Source: Hymenochaete sp. R1
Lineage: Eukaryota; Basidiomycota; Agaricomycetes; Hymenochaetales; Hymenochaetaceae
DNA length: 64,000 nucleotides
Direction: 5' to 3'
Assembly (NCBI GenBank): GCA_019400425.1
Contig: JAFREE010000118.1
Span: 1-64,000 of the forward strand
In this document: in pieces, positions 1 through 13,114 of the stretch
Position numbering within the stretch: the stretch's first letter is position 1
How the letters are laid out: the number at the start of each line of letters is the position of its first letter
Notes under the pieces: model-generated
Databases searched by the model: none
Told to the model about the DNA's origin: nothing
Seen by the model: only the letters and a program-made list of their open reading frames with translations
Program-made: the position numbers and the translations under genes

Positions 1-674
1 GAGAGTCTTCCGTGCTGGAGAAAGGGATATCATCCCATAACACGAATGCCTCGTCCCGCTGCACCTTGATGCGGGGGTTTGTTCCAACCTGCTGTTCAAG
101 CATCCTTGATGCGGCACGAGCTCGTTGCGCAAGAGGCGTTGTACCCTTCTTAATAAGGTCCAGTGTGTTCAAAACTGCTCAAACGAGTTATCAGCGTTTG
201 TGAGACCAGAGTGAATACTTGTACGCACCTTCAAGTGGAACTATGATGACCTCCTCCCGACCATTCCTGCACCAGGCCTTGAGCTGCCCAATGGCATGAA
301 TCAGAACGCTCGCATCCACGACGACAATGTCCGCGTCCTTCTTAGAGGCTGGCTTCTCCCCACGCTCAAGACTCTGGGCATTCTCCACACCATTGCGAGA
401 TCCGTTCACTTCGTCCGGAACGGCACGTCTCTCAGGTGGTTCTTGAACAAGATTCCTGCCTGCTCGATTATCCACTGCCCTTGCGAAGTTCATCTTGCTT
501 CCGGCAGTGGCACCATTAGGCCTCGTCGACACGGACCTCTCGAGTTCCTCGACCTTGTGGCTTAGGAGAGCTGCACCAAGTGCCAAAGACAGAGCTTTCT
601 TATCCTGTTGCTGAGCCAGAAAGTTAGTAGTGTTCGAAAAAGCATGACTATTGACGAACTTTATTGGCTGCCAT
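1..674 (-). CDS. PIN-domain protein, C-terminus cut by window edge
   Basis: Three exons can be joined on the minus strand: 660-674 (only MAANK), 229-610, and 1-174, which runs off the window. Intron 611-659 has a GTTCGT donor, a CTAAC branch site and a CAG acceptor. Intron 175-228 has GTGCGT and CAG. The N-terminal part is a helical segment (KKALSLALGAALLSHKVEEL), then a polar linker, then a PIN-like nuclease start (DADIVVVDASVLIHAIGQL) whose first acidic residue fits the metal site. It continues into LNTLDLIKKGTTPLAQRARA. PIN domains are metal-dependent RNases found in RNA quality-control factors such as Swt1 and Smg6. The subfamily cannot be fixed because the distal catalytic acids lie beyond the edge. 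I chose the ATG at 674 because it gives an in-frame short first exon. A longer read-through from position 754 would need intron 611-659 to be coding. Confidence 0.75.
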
Positions 675-1017
675 GGTTTACAATTAATCAGTAATGGTGG
701 TCGCAAAGTAAGGAGAGATGGAAGAGACCAAATGCAATGCGTTCCCTTAAGCAAGGCTGTTCATCGCACGTGACATTGACCAAAACGCAATTACGTGAGT
801 ATACGTACACAGACCTTTTCGAAAAAATCTGACACTGGAACATATGAGTTCAGTTCAATAATAATAAGGTTATTACAATCTCATGTGAAGTGTCCAATGA
901 GGCCAGTTTTGATTTGCGTTGCGAGAGTCTGAAAATTATTCAGGAAATAGTAATGGAAAGTATACATGTACATTGAGGATAACGGCACAGATGCAGCTAA
1001 GGTATACACGGAATCGT
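675..1017. other. Intergenic: PIN-gene promoter and p47-gene 3' end
   Basis: A 343-base AT-rich gap between two minus-strand genes. It must hold the upstream region of the PIN gene and the downstream region of the SEP-UBX gene. I see no coding sequence and no clear TATA element. Confidence 0.5.
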
Positions 1018-2446
1018 CTACGAGTCTAAAAATTTCTGGTAAATCACTGCATTCTTTAGACCTTCATCTTTCAGAGTGCGGGATTCATCCCGGAATTCCT
1101 GGTTTGGCGGTGAAACAAGGACGAAGGGACGAGTTTCCGACGGTCTAAAGGCCATGAAAAGGCCACGAATGTCTCCGATAGTATGCGATAAGTTAGCACC
1201 AGTCGGCATCCTGTCAAAAGATTATCAAAATCCGAAACAACTGCAACGGTAATAATATCTAACGTACATCGTTCCGTCAGAAAACCTGAGTCGAAGCCTT
1301 GTCGTCTCCTGAGTTTGATCAACTTCGAACTTGGTCTCAAAGCTGTCCTTGTCGTCAATGTGTCGTTGCTCTGAACCGAAGGCAGCGACTGTCGAGCTGG
1401 CATATGCACTGGTACTTGCCCCTGCAGTTTGCGCTCCGGTGATAGAAGGAGTAACGTCGCCTAATCTCTGGCCCGAGCCTTCGAAGGCCGAAAGAGGCTG
1501 AGGTGGCGGCGGGATGTATTCTTCGTTGTCACGTCGCGAGACACGTAGTTCAACGTGCTGCCCAGATCGAATATCGAGTATTTCAGGAGGAGCACGCCTA
1601 AAATGCGTATGAACAAGTCTTGAATCGTTCTGCGAAATATGAAGAGTTGAATAGAGCTTACCCTTCGTCGATTGCTTTCAGGGTGTCTGCATGGGCAGGG
1701 TTGTCATAGTGCAAAAGCGGCCCATTTCCTACTGAGAATCCATCTCTCCAGAATGTAAGCGTCCTAATTGTCGACTCATTCTGCGGCTCCGCTGGAACAG
1801 GAGCATTTGGATCCGGGATGAATCGACTCTCAACCTCGTCGCTGCCAAGAGTATTGCCTGCGCCACTGAAAGCACCATGAGCACTGGAAGATGATGCGGT
1901 CTGAGACGATGGAGCTGCTCCGCCTCTATTAACATGTCATTAAATAAAGGCTCCAAGTCAAACTCAATAAGGACTCACTGGCGCGCCTTTTCAAGAATAC
2001 TTCGCATGATATCGCCCCCGGGGACGTTTCGCCTATGGTCAGGATTTTGCACCGACAACCCGCTATTGACGAAACATTGTGACAAAAAAAAACGAGTTCA
2101 AACATTGAGCCTGGCTAGACGTGCGAGAAAGAATAGGGAAAATGCACCTCCGTTCGCCACCAGTGAACCAGTTCTGACCTTCAGACTTATCTTCCTCATC
2201 ATCATCCATATCATTGTTTCCAGCTCCAAAACCTCCAGAAGGCATCATCGGACCTCCTCCTCCCAATCCTTGTACGGGTTGGTTTAAGTCGCGCAACGTC
2301 CCAATGCGCGGACCGCTATTCGACCTGGAATTAGAACTAGGTGTATCGTTCGAACCACCCCATTGGCCAATTCTTCCGATGCGCGGGGTCGTGTTGGACG
2401 GTCTAAAGCCTCTTGAATAGTTTGATGAACCGTTGTTGTTCGACAT
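1018..2446 (-). CDS. SEP and UBX domain protein, p47/Shp1-type Cdc48 cofactor
   Basis: Five exons (2148-2446, 1979-2062, 1662-1925, 1268-1597, 1018-1210) join to 389 codons. All introns are GT-AG. Residues about 1-90 are Gly/Asn/Ser-rich and disordered, ending in an acidic stretch and the hallmark [18 protein letters not shown]. The SEP domain follows (about 130-235: [52 protein letters not shown]). A linker leads to a C-terminal UBX domain (about 305-389: [39 protein letters not shown]). p47/Shp1 proteins recruit the Cdc48/p97 ATPase for membrane fusion, ubiquitin-dependent degradation and phosphatase regulation. I see no N-terminal UBA domain, unlike canonical Shp1/p47, so it may be a p37/UBXN2A-like form, or an upstream exon was missed. 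The nearest upstream ATG-containing sequence gives no UBA-like reading frame. The family call is strong. Orthology within the family is less sure. Confidence 0.9.
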
Positions 2447-3690
2447 GGTAGTGGTGGGTGATCAAGGCTTGTATGAAGTTGGGCGAACGAGTTACGCCTC
2501 AAGGTCATGTAATGCGGGGTGTACGTGTACGTTTGTTGGCAGGGTTACGTCATCACATTCATTTTGCGTAGCATCCACAGCAAACTTATGTTCGACAGTG
2601 ACCACCAGGTCAGCAATGGGCAGTATCATGGTAAAGATCAATTTCAGATAATTCAAATTTCGGAACTCTGATTAGCGATCTAAAATCAAGACACGGTAGA
2701 TTTCTTGCGCCTCGAAAGGAGATTATTCACTGGTATAAATGCACATTATCGAAGCGGCGAAAACATTGCGCTAAGTGGAACATGTAATCGATGCCAATGG
2801 GATTGAAAAATTAACGGGCTAAATGCATCGGTAAGTGCGTGGTCAGGTCTCCGTTGAGTCGTTCTCACTCTGTGAATTTATCGCCACGTTGATCTTACAG
2901 ACTGCGAGCATCATCAAAATGTGCCAGTTTTCAAGTCGGCGCTGGAAATATACTGTTTCCTTGGACTTCACGGTCTTGAAAATAACGAGAACCTGACAAA
3001 AGAGCAATCGATTATAACATACCATTTTTATGGTATCATCCATGGTGCCGTTTCGATTCGATCACTTCAACTCATAGCCCTCTTTGGCTTGTTCGCAAGT
3101 TTTCTACGACTCAGCAACAGCTTGGAAACTGAAAAAATTCCACTACAACCCGGCAAGCTCGTGTAGTACCTTCCTCTTTCTTAAAGCAAGAAAGGCTGCA
3201 AATGTGTCGAGCCCGACTTGTCAACTTCGCCACACTCGTTTCATAAAAATAGATATCTCGAGCAAAACTTCGCACAGCTCCCCGGGCCGTCTCTGATCCA
3301 GATTACTCTGTCATACAAAGAACTAACCGGGGCAAGACAAGGTGTGTTCTTGTTTCCCTGTGTTAGCCGAAACATCACTCGTTGGACCCGTGCTTCACCG
3401 AGTAAGCAACTTTGTTTTCATTCTCGTCTCGAAACGCAGTTCTAGGTAATCGGCCCGTGTCGGGAATGTATCATACCTCATACACGTGCGAATATGAGCT
3501 ACTTTGCTCGGAGCGCCCTCTGACGAAACCAAGGGCACGACGGCAAGCAGCAATGTGGCGTTCAATTGCGCCTATGATTTATAGACTGGACTTTGCCCGT
3601 ATGAGCTTCCCGTCTCTTTTTCAGTCCGCAACTATCTTGCTCACTTGTATCATAACTTTCTCTTACCAGTGACCTCCGCTCGTTCTCCTC
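2447..3690. other. Divergent intergenic region, no gene seen
   Basis: About 1.2 kb between two divergently transcribed genes (p47-like leftwards, acidic protein rightwards), so it probably holds both promoters. All open frames are under 90 codons, lack family resemblance, and overlap one another in different frames. Confidence 0.5.
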
Positions 3691-5566
3691 ATGGGTGCCA
3701 GACTGACTTTCGAGCCGCTGGCTGACTCTACAACGCCGTTCGAAAGCGCCAGCATCCTCCTCCCCGAAGAGAATAAGTACGTATATGTGAAGGATTTTCT
3801 CTTGGGACCCTTAAACAAGTACTCGAGCTTACTTACAGCTACGGCATTAGGTTGTATGTAATTGGGTTCAGGAAGAATCCTACGAAAACCCCCGGACCTG
3901 TGACGGGAACTGGCTTCTCCGACAAACTAGTTGATGACAAGTTTTGTATCGTGCCTATCGAATCACGAGTGACGAGGAAGATGCGGGATCCGTTCGCGGT
4001 CATCTGGCTTGCACCAGGATATAAAGTGCGCTTTGTGCTTTATCGTTTTATTTCATTCTCTGACCCGACACTTTTTCTGGCTTTATCTACTCAGGTCATG
4101 ATTATACCCGCAGAAGGCAGCAGGATCTACTATCAACGAGCCACTCTGAATAACATCAAGTGGAATAGGATAAAACATGGGTGGGGATTCGACCTTGCTG
4201 ACCCTCTCCTCACGGCCCTTGATGGTGCCATCCACGTCGTGCGTATTCATTTGCCATATTGGCTGCCACCATCTAACCTTTGCACCTGTTAATATTAATA
4301 TTCGGTTTATTTGTTCTTTCGCGGCCCGACGGTAAATCCAACTCCCGTTCGACCTCATCTACTTTGCATTTCGGCCTCTTGGCTAAATGACCCCTCTAAT
4401 TTGGCAATGATGTTCCGGCATGCTCGCAGAAATTCGATACTCGGCCAGATGAACGACGAGCTAAATGGTATGAGAAGAAACTCAACAAACTCCTTCATCG
4501 CCGGAAGGAACGCACGGCCGTCGTTAAACATGTTCATGCCGGTGCTCTCGAAGGTCTCGAAACTCACACAGAAAGCAACGATGAGCGTGAAAAACACCAG
4601 ATCGCAGCCCGTGTAAGCGTCGACTGGGGCCGGAGTGAGGGAGAGGAGAGGGAGCGATGGCGTCGGATTCCTTCTAGGGGCGATTTGAGGCTTGAGGTGC
4701 TCAGGCCGGAGGACGCTGCCAAAGCTTTGAAGCTCCAGCAAGAAAAGAAAGAGGAAGGAGAAGATGGGGATGGGGATGATGAGGAAGATGGGTTAGGAGA
4801 AAACGTGGAATACGTATTTGGAGGAGACTCGGACGCGAGTAGCATCAGCACCTTCTTCCCATCCGATTCCGAAGATGGTGAATACGAGGACGGTGTCAGC
4901 AGCAGCGACACTGACTCTATTTTATCCTTCACAGCTATAAACAGCCGTGCTTCTCTGATCGACGATGCAAGGTCGAACAAGCACAACCCGACATCTCTAT
5001 CATCACAGCCGGAACTGAAGGGGTCCGACCCCGAGGATAGCACCCGCAGCATCGTTCGCGGTGACGACTACACGTCGGATGCATACGGCGAGGGCAGAGA
5101 TAGCCAAGGCACGGACGCGGACGTTGAAGATAACTCCAACTCGAGCGGCGAAATCAACAATCCTCCTCTCAAAACTCCTCGCGCTCGTGACTACGGCCCT
5201 TCGCGTATGCTCTCCATGCCCAGCATGTCGAACAAACCGCAATCCGGTACCTCAGACTCTGACGTATCCGATCAGAGCGAAAGGAGGTCCCTGCAGAGCG
5301 TCGTCACGGCTGACGTCGTCTCCGAGTCCGAATCCGAGCAAAACGAAGGAGCGAGGCATATGGTGGGTACCCGCCTTCGCTCTGGCGGCACGGAAGCGTC
5401 GTCGGAGTCAAAGTATAGCCAAGACTCACAGAGCTGGAGTGGTGACAATGAGGATGAGGAGGGCTCGGACGATTCGTATTTTGGTGATGCACCAGAAAAC
5501 GCTCGACGGGAGTTCTTTGAGCAAGCAAAGGACAGGCGGGTGGAGGACGTGCGGAAGGCGAAGTGA
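3691..5566 (+). CDS. Conserved-looking acidic protein of unknown function
   Basis: The start MGARLTFEPLADSTTPFE is followed by a short first exon. A GTACGTATATG...TTACAG intron then leads into NNYGIRLYVIGFRKNP. A second intron (about 4030-4095) joins AVIWLAPGYK to VMIIPAEGSRIYYQRATL, and a third (about 4233-4427, GTGCGT...CGCAG) joins LTALDGAIHV to KFDTRPDERRAKWYEKKLNK. The N-terminal 150 residues look folded (mixed beta, hydrophobic). The middle is basic and helical. From about residue 240 the protein is strongly acidic and Ser-rich (EEGEDGDGDDEEDG, then SDSD/SESE blocks), ending in RREFFEQAKDRRVEDVRKAK. I do not recognise the family. The acidic tail resembles that of nuclear, histone- or RNP-binding proteins, which is inference from composition only. 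The gene is convergent with prp43. Confidence 0.6.
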
Positions 5567-5919
5567 TGGTTTGATTACGAGAGAAGAAAAAAAGTACTCG
5601 AAAGATGCGGCGCTTAGCTTAATGGACAATGTTTTGTATCAAGCACAGGACAGTACAAATAATACACGATACCACAAACTGGCTTTATGCACGTTCTGCA
5701 TTTTCATTAAGAAAAGACCGTGTAGATTTTCAAGAGCGCTTGAGTGGGAAGAGACGAAACAAAGCAAAGAAAATGAGCTCAAGAAAGTATATCATGAATA
5801 CCCAAGCGAACATCTAGGCACGAACACAACATCCCAGCCTCATACAAGACCAAAGTCTACACATATCAAACACAACGAAGCACACCCCAATCATCCCAAT
5901 CATCTCCTCACATCATCAT
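5567..5919. other. Convergent 3' region, no gene seen
   Basis: About 350 bases between the tail-to-tail stops of the acidic protein gene and prp43. It is AT-rich and presumably holds both 3' UTRs and poly(A) signals. No supported coding frame. Confidence 0.5.
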
Positions 5920-9175
<3,256 letters not shown>

Positions 9176-9527
9176 AAGTTGCCAGTGCAATCGAGCGATG
9201 AAGCTGTCACTGAACTGGTGGGTTGCTTGGTCGCCGTAGGTTGGTTGAGGTCAAAGATGAGGAAAAATAAGTCGTAAACTCGAAAATCGAGGGATGGGTT
9301 GGGTTATGCGCCGCGGCACGACACGACACGCCAAAGGACCTTGAAGGACAAAAGAATCGACGACTCCTACCAAACAAACTCAAACTCAGGAAACTGCCCA
9401 ATTTTTCATCCCTCTTTTTCACAGAGCGCCATAGCAAAAGTATTCAGATCTAGTAACCTGATCCAATAGATGAGATAGTAGCCAGCCCCCAAATATATCT
9501 GTATAAGCAAGGGGAAAACAAAGTCGC
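9176..9527. other. Intergenic, prp43 upstream region
   Basis: About 350 bases upstream of prp43 up to the tRNA terminator. It contains the prp43 promoter and 5' UTR. Short open frames here are chance. Confidence 0.5.
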
Positions 9528-9535
9528 AAAAAAAA
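9528..9535 (-). terminator. Pol III terminator of tRNA-Gly
   Basis: A run of eight T residues on the minus strand, 18 nt past the tRNA discriminator base. It is the expected RNA polymerase III termination signal. Confidence 0.85.
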
Positions 9536-9553
9536 GCATTCCCACCAGATCAT

Positions 9554-9625
9554 TACGCTGTGGGGGAGTCGAACCCCCGCCGCTTGCTTGGAAGGCAAGC
9601 ATGATAACCGTTTCACCAACAGCGT
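9554..9625 (-). tRNA. tRNA-Gly(TCC)
   Basis: Read on the minus strand it folds into a full cloverleaf. The acceptor strands ACGCTGT/ACAGCGT pair over all 7 bases, with discriminator A. The D-arm contains a perfect A-box (TGGTGAAACGG). The anticodon stem CTTGC/GCAAG encloses CTTCCAA with anticodon TCC, and the T-arm is GGGGG-TTCGACT-CCCCC with a B-box. There is no intron and no encoded CCA, as expected for a eukaryote. The A1:U72 pair is less usual than G1:C72. It lies between prp43 and the small gene at 10.1 kb. Confidence 0.96.
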
Positions 9626-10151
9626 CCTCACGATTCTTCATGCAATTTCTATACAGAATCGTTCACAGCAGGATCTAAGTTTGTTTCCCAGTCAGATTCA
9701 CTATTCATTGACCGGTGCCACGGCGAAGCCGCTTCCATGCAAAGTCTACATGTGAAGATGCCGAGTCAAGTCGTAGAACCGACTCGGACGGCGTTCAAGT
9801 TGCACTGAATGGGGTGATAGTAGTAGGCGCATATTCAAGTAAGCACCCTGCATGCGCCTACCCGTATTCCGCGTCGCTGAAAATGATACGGGAAGAACAG
9901 CAACAAAACTTGAAGAGGGTAAAAGAACGATGGGACTCTCGAAAGAGCAAGCTACCAGAACTATTCGCGATTGTTCCGGGAAGGGTGGGTGTGGACTCGG
10001 ATGTGCTCTGCGCTGCAAGTCGACTCAATCCAATACCAGGATTTAATGACTCTTAGTATCGTGTCGGATGATACGAAAGTCGCGATAAATAGACACTACA
10101 AAACAAGAAGCAAGTAGCCATACAACACCCCTCAGGTTCCAGAGTTCCAGA
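9626..10151. other. Intergenic, no gene seen
   Basis: About 525 bases. It holds the tRNA upstream region and the 3' flank of the next minus-strand gene. A 113-codon open frame on the plus strand has no family resemblance and is shadowed by a 90-codon frame on the other strand. Confidence 0.45.
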
Positions 10152-10903
10152 TCACGTAGACTCAGACTCAGACTTCACTTTCCTCCCAGTCTCTTCAAGC
10201 AGCCTCGTGAGCGATCCAACAAGCATATCACTCCCATTAAGTCTCCGCTCCAACACCACCAGCATCTCTTCAACTTGAAGTTTCTCCCCGCCCGAACCCG
10301 AATCCGAGTCGGCCGCATACAGACCCTCAGGAAATGTACCAGCTGAACGGATGCCGGGCTCTCTAGCAAGCTCGATGGCGCGTCTAATGGTGAGCCCGAG
10401 AACGACGCCGAGGTCGGCGAGACCTTCTTTCTCGGTGACTTTGACCGGGCCTGCTGCGGTTGGGGCTGTTCCGAGTACGAGTCGCGGCGCGGCGGGGCCA
10501 ATGATAATAATGACGGAAGGTAGGTTAATTCAGTACAGTTTGATGGGGAGAATGACATGAGGTGAGACTGGAGGCGAGGGGGCGATAGAAGGATGGGGAA
10601 CGAACCGGTGATAGCGATAGGTTTTGCAACGCCGGCTGAGCTCACGTCGAATTCACCTTTACCATCGCGGGTGAAGACGCTCCTGAAAGCTATGGTGACA
10701 ACATTTAAGTGAGCAATCAGAGTTTCTGGAAAAAGAGAGGGAGAGAGAGACTTGCCGTTAGCGAAAGCTTCGAGCTTGTTGTCTGAAGAAATTCGGAAGC
10801 AGGAGGCGAGCGAGGTGTAAGAATAGGAAACACCAGCCTGAGTGAGGATAGTCTAAGAGCGTCGATAGTACGGTAAACACATACCCATTTTCGTTTCAGC
10901 CAT
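10152..10903 (-). CDS. Small unknown protein with non-standard splice signals (possibly decayed)
   Basis: Coding-like blocks in minus-strand order are: AGVSYSYTSLASCFRISSDN (about 10834 downwards) ending KLEAFAN; AFRSVFTRDGKGEFDV then SSAGVAKPIAIT; and a block with PTAAGPVKVTEKEGLADLG, LTIRRAIELAREPGIRSAG and a C-terminus ETGRKVKSESEST. The blocks read like one small alpha/beta protein, but the joins are irregular. The first intron (donor GGTATGTG after the ATG at 10903) does not preserve frame with either AG. The second fits only with a GC donor (AACG|GCAAGT). The third has donor GTTCGT, and its frame resumes either after CCTAC (no AG) or after a distant GGAACAG that removes VIIIGPAAPRLVLGT. 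I do not recognise the family. It may be a real gene with rare splicing or a wrongly placed start, or a recent pseudogene. Confidence 0.5.
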
Positions 10904-13114
10904 TGTGGAGTGGAGTGGGTCGCGGATTCGATAAAAATAGCTGAACTTGAAAAGAAGTCGTTGCAAAGAGGCGAAAGTCGGGGAGAGGGGGGAGCTTATA
11001 TGTATATACCAAAGCGTCAAGGCCTTCTACAACTTGTACAAGTTATAATCTTCATTCCATCAACAAATCACCTCCATTCTGAACGCAAAACCGGAAGTAC
11101 TTTCTCCTTCCATCCCATGAGCCTAAACCCGAAAACGACCCTCCTCAGGCTCTCCCTTCCAAACTTCGACTATCACCCACCGCATACATGTATCTTCGCC
11201 ACTTCTCCTGCGTGTGGCAAAAGGGAGGGCTTACGGCTTACGACTCCCCAGATGCTACCGAGCTCAGTCCGTTATGACGGAAACTTGGGCCCTACTGAAA
11301 AATGAGGGACGCGTCCAAATATGATTATTTGCCCAGTCAACACGCTCCGTTTGTCGGTAGTGCCAGTGCGCGAAATGCCTAACCGATACGGAGAGCTGAG
11401 TCTCGTACCAGTGCCACAGAGCGGTCGGAGGGGCGTGTGGCGAAGTCCAAGGATCGAGAAGAAATTAGGTTCCAGGTTCTTGTGGATGTTGGCGTTCACT
11501 CCAGTGCAGAAATTATGTATCGACACTGGAGGAGGATGGAAGATGCGATGGTTGGCGGTTGACGAAAATAGACGACTGAAATCAGCTTGTGGATGATCAT
11601 GATGTGGTAAAGCAATTCGAAGCAATGCGTGCTTAAGCTACGTTAGGGACGTCGAGCGAAGAATCGATACTCTTTGCTGATGTACCCGTATTTGAGTGCA
11701 GAAAGGCTGGTTTCTGCTTGCGTTCTGGGTCCTTTCGGATAACATCCCTTTCGTTATCCGTTTCGGCTTCAAATTGGTCGGGCAGAGGAGGAGAGGGGAT
11801 AACAAACTAGTGTCCGAACAGACTTGATCGAGCTGGGAGGAGCGTTCTTTGTCTCTTTGTGGCGACTGCGAACAGAACGAATCGTGAAATAATTCCGAGA
11901 CCAGAGGAATCACCGGATGCGCTGTCGGCCCCCTCCCTTTCTCGAACAAAGCCAGGAAAAGTCGTTCATCTGATTCGGGCCTCTGGTCTCTGTGAGTCTG
12001 CGTGGCGGCACTGGCGGCCGTGCTTTCGTCAGCTTGGATAACGAAATCTACAGGACTTGTCCGGTGTTCACGTACGAATAAAAATGGTAAAATAGCTCTC
12101 CGTCGCAAGCCACATACAGCGAAGCCGATTCCTCCAACCATAGCCCGAGTGTATCGTAGCGTCATGTCCTGGAACCAGGAACCTAGATCTGGCTGGCTAC
12201 TGTGATGATCGGTGTTCGCTGAAAGGAAAGATAACGATTGGCGTATGCTTGATATAATCAGTTTCTTGGCGTCTGGAAACAAATTTTGTCGAAGTCAAAA
12301 TGAATTTGAAATTGGCGTTGAAATGAAATGAAGGATCGGAATCGGAGAGAAGGGATATTTTGAAGCCGACGAGGGTTGTCCCTTGCCCACTCTTTCGCCG
12401 AGTCGGGTTCGGGAGTCAAGTCACGGGCACGTGTCCCGAGCCCTCCATCTCCACAGTCGCCACCGCCACCCATTCCCAGCGTCTGTCCCCCCTCTTTCCC
12501 CCATGTCTCAATCTCATCGCTTATCTCAAAGACATGATCATCAAGAGCTGATGAGATGCAGCCTGCTGGCACCATTAATACTGTTCGCGGAAGGAACAAA
12601 GTCCGGCTGCAATCGAGAGGGCATGACCTCAACCCAGGTACGGTAGCAGTCGTTGGACAATACGGCAATACCAATTCAATGGTCATACGGGTCTTCCATC
12701 AGTCAGGGGAAGAGTGGAATCATGCAACTCGAGCACTGAAGCTACAGCATGTGTATATGTATGTATGTGAGCGTGAGCGCGGTGAGAGAGCGAGATGAGC
12801 GAATGAGCGTGAAAAATAGAGTGCCGGCAGTAGACAGATTCTCGGCCACTCGGATCGGTTCCTTCTCTCTCCCGTATTCCCGTATTCGCTACTACTGCTT
12901 CCACCTCTTCTGCGACGACTGACTCAGTGAACTGCATCCCACTCTCACTCTCACACGGGGAAGGCCTCATAATACCCCCCATTTCCAGTGCACTAAATAC
13001 CCTTATTGCTCCCACATTCACAGGCCATCATCATAGTTCTCCCCCTTTCCAGTGTTTCCACTCTGCATCACTACTTCCCTATATCGCCGAGCTATTCCTT
13101 CAGTCCTAACACCC
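10904..13114. other. 2.2-kb region without a supportable gene
   Basis: Many overlapping open frames under 215 codons on both strands, none with family resemblance or plausible splicing. The longest (minus, 11638-12282) lacks an ATG until about 12165. Near 12,750-12,800 there is a short TATG/GAGCG-rich simple repeat. The last few hundred bases should carry the promoter of the synthetase gene at 13115. Confidence 0.45.

Noticed and set aside
11638..12282. 214-codon open frame on the minus strand
   Set aside because: It starts with TTG, has no ATG before about 12165, no recognisable domain, no consistent composition, and is overlapped by other frames. Treated as chance.
12180..12700. Putative two-exon gene joining minus-strand frames at 12258-12686 and 11638-12282
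   Set aside because: No donor-acceptor pair keeps frame, and the joined product has no domain-like character.
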